Positions 1 through 5,502 of a DNA stretch of 5,843 bases are shown here, in pieces. The position numbers and the translations under genes were made by a program. The DNA comes from Deltaproteobacteria bacterium. GTDB lineage: Bacteria > Myxococcota_A > Polyangia > Palsa-1104 > JAEUJZ01. The stretch is from positions 1 through 5,843 of the forward strand of contig JAGNNG010000142.1 in the NCBI GenBank assembly GCA_017990795.1. The letters run 5' to 3'. Each line of letters opens with the position of its first letter. Positions within the stretch are counted from its first letter, which is position 1. Below the pieces are notes generated by a model, which worked only from the letters and a program-made list of their open reading frames with translations, ran no database searches and was not told the origin of the DNA.

Positions 1-1289
1 ATTTCGACTTTGTTTGTCCGTACGCGTACTTGGCCTCGCTGCAGCTGCCGGCGCTGTGCGAGCGCATGGATGCTTTTATTGAGTACCGACCGATCCTCTT
101 GGGCGGGGTACTAAAAGCTCTCGGCTCAGAGCCGAATGCGGGGCCGCAGGTCAAGACCGCGATGACCAGGCGCGATCTGCAGCGCTGGGCTGAGTATCTG
201 CAAGTACCGCTGAGCATGCCTGCTGAGCACCCGCGTCGCACCGTTGAGGCGCTACGGCTCTTGTGCTGGGCGCCCCGAGCCGCGTGGCCAGACTTGGTAA
301 AGGTGCTGTATCGCGCTTACTGGGTCGAAGGGCTCGACATCACCTCTCATCAGGTCTTGGCGCAGCTGGCGGCCAGTGTGGGGCTACCTGCCGAGGCCGC
401 CTTGCTGGGTCTGCAGCGCGCCGATGTGGCCGCAGAGCTAAGACGTCGCACCGATGAGGCGATCCAGGCGGGCGTATTCGGCGTGCCTACCTTTGTGGTG
501 GATAGCCACACCGGCCCGCGCCTGTTTTTTGGTCAAGATCGCCTGCACTTTGTTGAGGCCGCGCTGCGACATCATCCCCTGCGCATGGAAGACGAAGAGG
601 TTCAGGATGCGCCCCAGCCTGCGCTGTCGATTCGCGAGGCGGTGCTGACGCGCTCCTTCCCCATCGCCAATCAGGCGCGACGGCTGCAGTTTTTCTATGA
701 CGTGGCCAGCCCGTTTGCTTACTTAGCATCGACGCAGATTGAGCAGCTGGCCGAGCACTGTGGCGCGGTTGTGGACTGGCACCCCATCTTGCTTGGCGGG
801 TTATTTCGTAGCCTTGGTACGCCGATGGTGCCGCTGTCGGCATACTCCCCGAGCAAGCGTCGGCACACGCTAGAAGACCTGGCGCGCTGGGCCCATCACT
901 ACGACCAGCCGTTTCATTTTCCGACGCAGTTTCCAATGATGACGGTGACTGCGCAGCGGCTGCTCATGCTTGCTGGAGAGCGGACACCGCAGCTCTCACA
1001 TGCTTTGTTTCGCGCTTACTGGGTTGCCGATGCCGACCTCAATGATCCGTCGATACTCGAAGCAGCGCTGCGCGAAGCCGGTCTGCCCATCGAGCTTTTA
1101 TCGCGGACCAGTGAGCCAGAAGTAAAAGAGAAGCTGCAGGAAAACACCCTCGCTGCTGAGCGCGCTGGCGTGTTTGGGGTGCCAACTTTTCGCATACCGC
1201 AGTCACATGGCGAGCCCCTGCTGTTTTTTGGTCAGGATCGTATGAAGCTAGTGGAGCGGGCGCTGCGAAAAGGCACCAGATCAGAATAA
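1..1289 (+). CDS. Tandem-domain DsbA/2-hydroxychromene-2-carboxylate isomerase-like protein (5' partial)
   Basis: The frame is open from the left edge (first full codon at base 3) to TAA at 1287-1289, giving 428 residues, so the start lies outside. The TTG at 30 is internal, because FDFVCPYAY is encoded just before it and belongs to the first thioredoxin fold. Two homologous domains are visible. Domain 1 has CPY (Cys at 15-17), PILLGG, YRAYWV, GVFGVPTF (cis-Pro at 486-488) and FFGQDR. Domain 2 has SPF (Ser at 708-710), PILLGG, FRAYWV, GVFGVPTF (cis-Pro at 1182-1184) and FFGQDR. A charged linker (about residues 190-220) separates them. These motifs are typical of kappa-class GST and HCCA isomerases within the DsbA superfamily, which use glutathione in aromatic breakdown or thiol chemistry, usually in the cytosol. 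Known members mostly have one such domain. Probably only 5-20 N-terminal residues are missing if domain 1 is the first. The substrate is unknown, and a thiol-disulfide oxidoreductase of FrnE type is an alternative. Confidence 0.88.
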   Translation, partial: FDFVCPYAYLASLQLPALCERMDAFIEYRPILLGGVLKALGSEPNAGPQVKTAMTRRDLQRWAEYLQVPLSMPAEHPRRTVEALRLLCWAPRAAWPDLVKVLYRAYWVEGLDITSHQVLAQLAASVGLPAEAALLGLQRADVAAELRRRTDEAIQAGVFGVPTFVVDSHTGPRLFFGQDRLHFVEAALRHHPLRMEDEEVQDAPQPALSIREAVLTRSFPIANQARRLQFFYDVASPFAYLASTQIEQLAEHCGAVVDWHPILLGGLFRSLGTPMVPLSAYSPSKRRHTLEDLARWAHHYDQPFHFPTQFPMMTVTAQRLLMLAGERTPQLSHALFRAYWVADADLNDPSILEAALREAGLPIELLSRTSEPEVKEKLQENTLAAERAGVFGVPTFRIPQSHGEPLLFFGQDRMKLVERALRKGTRSE

Positions 1290-1349
1290 GGACGACTGCA
1301 GACTTAGGGGCGAGACTGCGGTGCTGTCGCTACGGGTCGCATGCAGGCG

Positions 1350-1374
1350 CGCCAGCTCCACAACAGAGCTGGTG
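1350..1374. terminator. Intergenic hairpin between convergent genes, possible bidirectional terminator
   Basis: CCAGCTC at 1352-1358 and GAGCTGG at 1366-1372 form a perfect 7-bp stem with a 7-base loop. A G-T and a C-G pair extend it outward. It lies between the stop of the tandem-domain gene (1289) and the stop of the convergent small gene (1396), where a shared terminator is expected. Neither side has a clear T-run, so intrinsic termination is weakly supported. It may instead be a 3'-end stabilising hairpin. Confidence 0.4.
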
Positions 1375-1395
1375 GGTTACTGCCATTGCAACTGG

Positions 1396-1590
1396 TTAAG
1401 TCGCTGCGTCGCTTTGAAAAAACAGAGTGATGGTCAGGCAGTGAAACTCGCGGTCGGAGCTTTGCGTAACGACCTTGTCCACGATGCGGATGTCTGCGTT
1501 GGCGCGCAGCCAGCGGGTGATGTGCTCACCTAGCTCTTCTCGCTCGCGCGCTTTGGTGGCTGAAAAGACTTTCACGCCGTTAAAGGCCAT
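1396..1590 (-). CDS. Small conserved protein of unknown function, paralogue A (64 aa)
   Basis: ATG at 1588-1590 runs to TAA at 1396-1398 on the minus strand. A full AAGGAG Shine-Dalgarno (1599-1604) lies 8 bases before the ATG and makes this a convincing real gene. The protein starts MAFNGVKVFSAT. By eye it reads as a short strand, an amphipathic charged helix (AREREELGEHITRWL), then two strands carrying VVTQSSD and FHCLTITLFF. There is no signal peptide or membrane segment, so it is probably cytosolic. It aligns end to end with the 70-aa protein at 4458-4670, with 33 identities over 62 aligned positions counted by hand. It is divergent from the thiolase operon and convergent with the tandem-domain gene. 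I do not recognise a named family. The strand-helix-strand-strand pattern and size loosely recall small Cse60-like proteins, but that is only an analogy. Function unknown. Confidence 0.85.
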   Translation of the reverse strand: MAFNGVKVFSATKAREREELGEHITRWLRANADIRIVDKVVTQSSDREFHCLTITLFFQSDAAT

Positions 1591-1598
1591 GTCGTCAT

Positions 1599-1604
1599 CT
1601 CCTT
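1599..1604 (-). promoter_or_regulatory. Strong Shine-Dalgarno for small protein A
   Basis: The plus-strand CTCCTT reads AAGGAG on the minus strand, 8 bases upstream of the ATG at 1590. It is the strongest ribosome-binding site in the window. It fixes the start of paralogue A and suggests efficient translation. Confidence 0.85.
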
Positions 1605-1822
1605 GCTGCGATGTTGCTTGCGCCGTTGACCAGCGCTCGTCGGCACAGCTTAGTAGCTGGAACCAAGCCCTGTTTTAGCACAGCTGTCTTACCCAGCCGC
1701 GTCACAAATATACTCAAGCAGTGGCCCAGCTGGCCGCGCACTTTAACCAGCGGAGAGCCGACGCGGGCTGCGGTCGAGCGCGCGGTTTTTGCGACTTCGG
1801 GATGCGCAATGCGGTGCTTGTA
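1605..1822. other. Intergenic region between divergent genes, no convincing gene
   Basis: This is most of the gap between small protein A (-) and the thiolase operon (+). Frames are open here on both strands, but none has a recognisable product or good start. It must contain the minus-strand promoter for small protein A. The best -10-like element I see on that strand is TATATT (plus-strand 1707-1712), but it has no good -35, so I do not call it. A weak plus-strand pair, TTGACC (1626-1631) and TTAGTA (1650-1655), is also present. I found no tRNA, riboswitch or strong repeat by eye. Confidence 0.5.
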
Positions 1823-1852
1823 TTGACGAGCAAAAATGCCCGCCCTTATGAT
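1823..1852 (+). promoter_or_regulatory. Sigma70-like promoter of the thiolase/LeuA-like operon
   Basis: TTGACG (1823-1828, 5 of 6 to the -35 consensus) and TATGAT (1847-1852, 5 of 6 to the -10 consensus) are separated by 18 bases. A start of transcription near 1859-1860 would leave about 50 bases of leader before the ATG at 1911. The upstream in-frame ATG at 1836 lies inside this promoter, which argues that it is not the translation start. I see no obvious operator palindrome around it. The call is by consensus only. Confidence 0.6.
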
Positions 1853-1900
1853 GGGCAACTTTTTCGCCAGAACACTACACACGGCCCCTTTGGTGCCGAC

Positions 1901-1904
1901 GAGG
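1901..1904 (+). promoter_or_regulatory. Shine-Dalgarno that decides the thiolase start
   Basis: GAGG (followed by A) lies 6 bases before the ATG at 1911, a normal spacing. The alternative in-frame ATG at 1836 has no comparable purine-rich site upstream, and it would add 25 residues not seen in thiolases. Confidence 0.65.
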
Positions 1905-1910
1905 AATTCG

Positions 1911-3122
1911 ATGCACGTAGCACACGGTAAGACCTGGAATGCGCGCGAGATTTGGATTGTGGCCGCCAAGCGAACGGCGTTTGGCACGTTCAACGGCACG
2001 CTCAAAGACTTCACCGCGACCGACCTTGCAGTCCATGCGGCCAAGGCAGCGCTGGAGGCGGGGGCCGTCTCGGCGGGCGACATAGATCAGGTGGTCTTTG
2101 GCAATGTTATGCAGACCTCCGCTGATGCTATTTACTTGGCGCGCCACATCGGGCTGCGGGCCGGGGTTCCGATTCCAGCTCCAGCGCTGACCCTGAATCG
2201 GCTGTGTGGCTCGGGCTTTCAGGCGGTGGTGTCGGCGGCAGAGCAGATCCTGCTGGGTCAAGCTGAAGCCGTGCTGTGCGGTGGCACTGAGTCGATGTCG
2301 CAGGCTCCGCACGTGATTCGCGGCGCGCGCACCGGGCTACCCTTTGGCAAGCCGTCTAACATCGGCGACACCTTGTGGGACGCGCTCACCGACAGCTTTA
2401 CCGGCATGCCGATGGCGATGACCGCCGAGAAGCTCGCCGAGCAGTACCAGATCAGCCGTGCCGAGTGTGATGCGTTTGGTCTGCTCTCGCAGCAGCGCTG
2501 GCACCAGGCCAACCAAGCGGGCGTGTTCCAGGCTGAGATTGCGCCGCTGGACATCCCAAGCAAGAAGGGTCCGGTGCGCTTTGCAACCGATGAGCACCCG
2601 CGGCCCCAGACGGTGATTGAAGGCCTGGCCAAGCTGCCGCCGGTGTTTAAGAAAGACGGCACCGTGACCGCGGGCAATGCGTCGGGGATTTGCGATGGTG
2701 CAGCGGCGCTGATCTTGGTCTCGCGTCAGACGGCAGAGGCCAAGGGTTACAAGCCGCTGGCCAAGCTGACGGCGTGGGGAATTGCGGGCTGTGACCCGAC
2801 GGTGATGGGAATCGGCCCGGTGCCTGCGATTCAGAAGCTGCTAGCGGTCTCGGGGACCACGCTGGCCGATTACGACTTGTTCGACGTCAACGAGGCCTTT
2901 GCGCCGCAGTTCCTAGCGGTTGAAAAAGAGCTGGGCCTGCCACGTGCGCAGACCAACGTAAATGGCGGTGCAATTGCGCTGGGCCATCCCCTGGGAGCCT
3001 CGGGCGCGCGTATCACTGCCCACTTGGTCCACGAGCTACGTCGTCGTGGCGGCAAGCGCGCCATTGGTGCCGCCTGCATCGGCGGTGGCCAAGGAATCGC
3101 CGTCGCCGTCGAGTCGGTCTAA
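1911..3122 (+). CDS. Acetyl-CoA C-acyltransferase (thiolase), mitochondrial ACAA2-like
   Basis: A 403-residue thiolase of full family length. It catalyses the reversible thiolysis of 3-ketoacyl-CoA or the Claisen condensation of two acetyl-CoA to acetoacetyl-CoA, in the cytosol, usually as a tetramer. All catalytic elements are present: nucleophile Cys99 in NRLCGSGFQ, TESMSQAP at about 126-133, NEAFAPQ with Asn327, GHPLGASG with His359, and second Cys389 in CIGGGQG. Stretches such as LKDFTATDL, DAIYLARH, PPVFKKDGTVTAGNASG and GCDPTVMGIGPVPAI closely resemble, from memory, animal mitochondrial 3-ketoacyl-CoA thiolase (ACAA2) more than E. coli FadA or AtoB. The ATG at 1911 is chosen over 1836 because of its GAGG site and the promoter position. 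The gene is first in an operon, with the LeuA-like gene starting 18 bases after its TAA. No FadB-like partner is present in the window, which leans toward a biosynthetic or dedicated role. Direction and chain length cannot be told from sequence. Confidence 0.93.
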   Translation: MHVAHGKTWNAREIWIVAAKRTAFGTFNGTLKDFTATDLAVHAAKAALEAGAVSAGDIDQVVFGNVMQTSADAIYLARHIGLRAGVPIPAPALTLNRLCGSGFQAVVSAAEQILLGQAEAVLCGGTESMSQAPHVIRGARTGLPFGKPSNIGDTLWDALTDSFTGMPMAMTAEKLAEQYQISRAECDAFGLLSQQRWHQANQAGVFQAEIAPLDIPSKKGPVRFATDEHPRPQTVIEGLAKLPPVFKKDGTVTAGNASGICDGAAALILVSRQTAEAKGYKPLAKLTAWGIAGCDPTVMGIGPVPAIQKLLAVSGTTLADYDLFDVNEAFAPQFLAVEKELGLPRAQTNVNGGAIALGHPLGASGARITAHLVHELRRRGGKRAIGAACIGGGQGIAVAVESV

Positions 3123-3140
3123 TCAGAGCAAGGTGGGATC

Positions 3141-4391
3141 ATGAAAAGCACTGCACAGCCTGCGTCAGACATCATCTACGACTGGAATACTCGTGACGCT
3201 GCGGTGCCGCTGGTCCCGCCGGGCTTTTCGCTCTTTGACGAGACGCTGCGCGACGGCATCCAGTCGCCATCGGTTCACGATCCCAGCATCGAAGACAAGC
3301 TGCAGATCGTGCATCTGCTCGACCAGCTGGGCATCGAGTACTTAGATCTCAGCCTTCCCGGTGCCGGGCCGCGTGCCTTGGAAGACGGAGTGCGTCTGGT
3401 CAAAGAGATTGCCGACTGCAAGCTACGCATCAGGCCCGCCTGCGCTGCACGCACGCACCTAAATGACATCCGTCCCATCGCCGAAATCGCGCAGCGCACC
3501 GGCGTTGCGGTGGAGGTCATGACCTTTATCGGCTCCTCGCCAATTCGGCTGTACGCCGAAGACTGGGACGAGGCGCGGATGCTCAAGCTGTCCGCTGAGG
3601 CGATCGACTTCTCGGTGCAAAACGGCCTGCCGTGTACCTACGTCACCGAAGATACGACGCGCGCCCGTCCCGAGATGCTGGCGAGCCTGTTCAAAAATGC
3701 ACTGGACCATGGCTCGCAGCGTTTGTGCATCTGCGATACCGTCGGACACGCGACCCCGGCTGGAGTTAGTAGCCTGCTTGGTTTTACGCGCTCTGTGATC
3801 GATGGCATGGGCCTGTCGGGCAAGATTGGCATCGACTGGCATGGTCACAATGACCGCGGCTTGGGCGTGATCAATGCGCTGTGGGCGCTGCGCTGTGGCG
3901 CAGATCGGGTACACGGCACCGTCTTGGGCATCGGCGAGCGCGTGGGCAATGCCGCCATCGATCAGATCTTGGTGAACTTGTATCTGATGGGCGCGCTGCC
4001 CGAGGGTCGTGATCTAAGCAAGCTGGTGGAGCTAGCGCAGCTGGTCTCACGCGCGTGCAACGTGCCGATTCCCTACAACTACCCGGTGCTGGGCGAAGAT
4101 GCGTTTCGCACTGCGACGGGCGTGCATGCTGCTGCCATCATCAAGGCTGAGCGCAAAGGCGATGCCTTTTTGGCGGATCGCATTTACTCAAGCGTGCCAG
4201 CAGCGCTGTTTGGTCGTCAGCAGGAGATCGAGATCGGTCCCATGTCCGGCGAGTCCAACGTGATGTACTGGCTGCGAAAAAATGGGCTGCCGCCTGAGCC
4301 GGCGTTGGTAAAGCAGATCATGGGTCTGGCCAAGAGTACAAATCGTCTACTCGGGAAAGCGGAGATTTTAGACCTGGCTCGCACGGTCTAG
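3141..4391 (+). CDS. LeuA/homocitrate-synthase-family acyltransferase (DRE-TIM metallolyase) without regulatory domain
   Basis: A 416-residue protein. ATG at 3141 is preceded by AAGGTG (3130-3135) and ends at TAG 4389-4391. The TIM barrel (about residues 25-285) opens with FDETLRDG (Arg37, metal-binding Asp38). It continues with FIGSSPIRL, TEDTTR, CDTVGHATP, the metal-binding HGHND (His234, His236) and LGIGERVGN (263-270). That last loop marks the Claisen-condensation subgroup and excludes HMG-CoA lyase, which has a GCPYA-type Cys loop there. The C-terminal part (about 290-416) matches LeuA subdomains I and II, with DAFRTATGVH (His329) in place of the usual SGIHQDG. The leucine-sensing regulatory domain is absent, so leucine feedback is unlikely. 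Expected chemistry is condensation of an acyl-CoA, usually acetyl-CoA, with a 2-oxo acid. RDGIQ replaces the usual RDGEQ or RDGNQ, so the substrate may not be 2-oxoisovalerate. Isopropylmalate, citramalate or homocitrate synthase are all possible. It is the second gene of the thiolase operon. Confidence 0.88.
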   Translation: MKSTAQPASDIIYDWNTRDAAVPLVPPGFSLFDETLRDGIQSPSVHDPSIEDKLQIVHLLDQLGIEYLDLSLPGAGPRALEDGVRLVKEIADCKLRIRPACAARTHLNDIRPIAEIAQRTGVAVEVMTFIGSSPIRLYAEDWDEARMLKLSAEAIDFSVQNGLPCTYVTEDTTRARPEMLASLFKNALDHGSQRLCICDTVGHATPAGVSSLLGFTRSVIDGMGLSGKIGIDWHGHNDRGLGVINALWALRCGADRVHGTVLGIGERVGNAAIDQILVNLYLMGALPEGRDLSKLVELAQLVSRACNVPIPYNYPVLGEDAFRTATGVHAAAIIKAERKGDAFLADRIYSSVPAALFGRQQEIEIGPMSGESNVMYWLRKNGLPPEPALVKQIMGLAKSTNRLLGKAEILDLARTV

Positions 4392-4457
4392 TTCGCCGTT
4401 CAGGTCAAAAGTGCTGCCGCCGCTATTCGGGTTGCTTCGCCCGAGGGTGTTTCGCCG

Positions 4458-4670
4458 ATGCCACAGAACGATCGGAACAAATTTAACGGTCTGAGGGTGT
4501 TCTCAGCGACGATGGCGCAGGAGCGTGAGGCTCTGGGTGACAAGGTCACGACCTGGCTGGCGCTGCATCCGCACTTGCAAGTCGTGGATACCGTGGTCAC
4601 TCAATCCAGCGACGAGGCGTTTCACTGCTTGGCAATCACGGTGTTCTACTGGGACAGCAAATCCGCTTAA
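4458..4670 (+). CDS. Small conserved protein of unknown function, paralogue B (70 aa)
   Basis: ATG at 4458-4460 runs to TAA at 4668-4670. A GAGGG site (4443-4447) lies 10 bases upstream. It partly overlaps a weak hairpin (TCGGG 4427-4431 with CCCGA 4440-4444). The protein has a six-residue polar N-terminal extension relative to paralogue A, then the shared pattern NGLRVFSAT, EREALG, VVTQSSD, FHCLAITVFY. Residues conserved in both copies include the FNG start, the VFSAT strand, ERE and LG in the helix, the TQSSD turn and FHC. There is no signal peptide or membrane segment. It lies 66 bases after the LeuA-like stop on the same strand, so it may be the third gene of that operon, and ends only 10 bases from the convergent ATPase gene. 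Conservation in two copies supports a real, selected gene. Function unknown. Confidence 0.83.
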   Translation: MPQNDRNKFNGLRVFSATMAQEREALGDKVTTWLALHPHLQVVDTVVTQSSDEAFHCLAITVFYWDSKSA

Positions 4671-4680
4671 GAGCGCGTTC

Positions 4681-5496
4681 CTAGCTGGCTGAGCTGTCAG
4701 GGTCCTGGCTGGTGTCAAACAGCAGCGCACGCAGTGGGCGCGGACGGTCGCGATATAGGCAAAAGACCAGCTCGGTACAGCGCTGGGGATGTAGGCGAAA
4801 GATCAGCTCGCTGGCTGAGGTTGCGATTAGAAACAGCCCCACGCCGGCACCGCTGGTCTTGTTCTCTAGCGGAGTCTTTCGTTGCTGCTGACTTTGTGCG
4901 CAGTGAAGCAGGTATCGCAGCACGGTGCCTACTTGCAGGGCGCCAAAAGGATCGCGGACGGCAACAACCAGGCGGTGAGCGTCGCAGCCAAAGCGCACCA
5001 GGGCTTGCTCGGCGGGCGGGGCTTGGTGGCGTGCGCGCTCGGCGGTTGAGAGCTCTGCATACTTTGAATTGCCCTGGGCGTCGCGCGGCGCGCTGTAGAG
5101 CGCATTAAGCAGCATCTCGTCCACGGCTTGCTCCAGCGCAGCGGCGTGCCGGTCAGCCAGGCGCTGATTGCGCGCCCAGTCTCCAAGCTCGGCAACAACT
5201 TGGTTTTTGCGCTGATAGCTATCGACGCTGCGCTGCAAGATGACCGTTGAGCGCGCCAGCAGCGGGTGCAGGGGCCGTCGTACCGTCGGGGGCTGGGTCA
5301 GCCGGATGCGCAGTTCCGCCGCCTGCTGTGGCGAGAGCGTTACCGTTGATAAGATGCCCGGAGCCTCGGTCTGCGTAAGCGACACCAGCAGCTCCATCAG
5401 CCCCGACTCCGGAGTGAGCAGCAGATGCCTTGGACGCTGGCGGGCTGAGTCGAATGTCCCCACTGTGGAGGGCGTCGGCTCCTCAATGGATCGCAC
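4681..5496 (-). CDS. RsbW/SpoIIAB-like ATP-binding protein (HATPase_c family)
   Basis: A 271-residue protein from GTG at 5494-5496 to TAG at 4681-4683. The C-terminal half has the GHKL ATP-binding boxes: an N-box EQAVDEMLLNALYSAP (Glu122, Asn131), a G1 box DPFG (182-185), a G2 box SGAGVGLFLI (about 215-224) and a final TELVFCLY strand. There is no His-phosphoacceptor (H-box) domain and no membrane segment, so it resembles anti-sigma or switch-type Ser/Thr kinases more than sensor histidine kinases. Stand-alone or C-terminal domains of this kind are, as I recall, frequent in myxobacteria. Residues 1-100 are not recognised; parts such as RHLLLTPESGLMELLVSL may be a degenerate receiver-like or partner-binding fold. 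GTG is a weakly supported start, with only AGGCG upstream; an in-frame GTG 11 codons later is possible. The gene starts 6 bases after the permease stop, so the two are probably co-transcribed. No sigma factor or antagonist gene is in the window. Confidence 0.78.
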   Translation of the reverse strand: MRSIEEPTPSTVGTFDSARQRPRHLLLTPESGLMELLVSLTQTEAPGILSTVTLSPQQAAELRIRLTQPPTVRRPLHPLLARSTVILQRSVDSYQRKNQVVAELGDWARNQRLADRHAAALEQAVDEMLLNALYSAPRDAQGNSKYAELSTAERARHQAPPAEQALVRFGCDAHRLVVAVRDPFGALQVGTVLRYLLHCAQSQQQRKTPLENKTSGAGVGLFLIATSASELIFRLHPQRCTELVFCLYRDRPRPLRALLFDTSQDPDSSAS

Positions 5497-5502
5497 TTTC
5501 GA

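Noticed and set aside
487..936. 149-codon minus-strand open frame antisense to the tandem-domain gene
   Set aside because: The composition (Pro, Ala, Arg, Ser rich) is typical of a shadow of a GC-rich gene, and the plus frame is clearly coding with conserved motifs.
1611..1930. Overlapping plus-strand open frames of about 70 codons between the small gene and the thiolase
   Set aside because: No ribosome-binding sites, no recognisable sequence, and one overlaps the thiolase start. They are chance open frames in GC-rich DNA.
1595..2083. 162-codon minus-strand open frame covering the intergenic region, with its TGA between the Shine-Dalgarno and the start of small protein A
   Set aside because: Its position would fit an overlapping upstream gene. 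However, half of it is antisense to the thiolase, it has no recognisable domain or good start site, and it runs across the plus-strand promoter. Codon usage is not decisive; homologues would be needed to revive it.
1875..2677. Minus-strand open frames (86-145 codons) antisense to the thiolase
   Set aside because: They lie opposite a complete, motif-confirmed thiolase and have no protein-like features.
3275..3914. Minus-strand open frames up to 151 codons antisense to the LeuA-like gene
   Set aside because: They lie opposite a complete coding frame and have no recognisable motif or start signals.
3141..4391. HMG-CoA lyase as identity of the LeuA-like protein
   Set aside because: RDGIQ resembles the lyase RDGLQ, but the catalytic-Cys loop of lyases is replaced by LGIGERVGN and the C-terminal LeuA subdomains are present.
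4734..5108. 124-codon plus-strand open frame opposite the ATPase gene
   Set aside because: It is Arg and Ala rich with no motif, while the opposite strand carries the N, G1 and G2 boxes of an ATPase.
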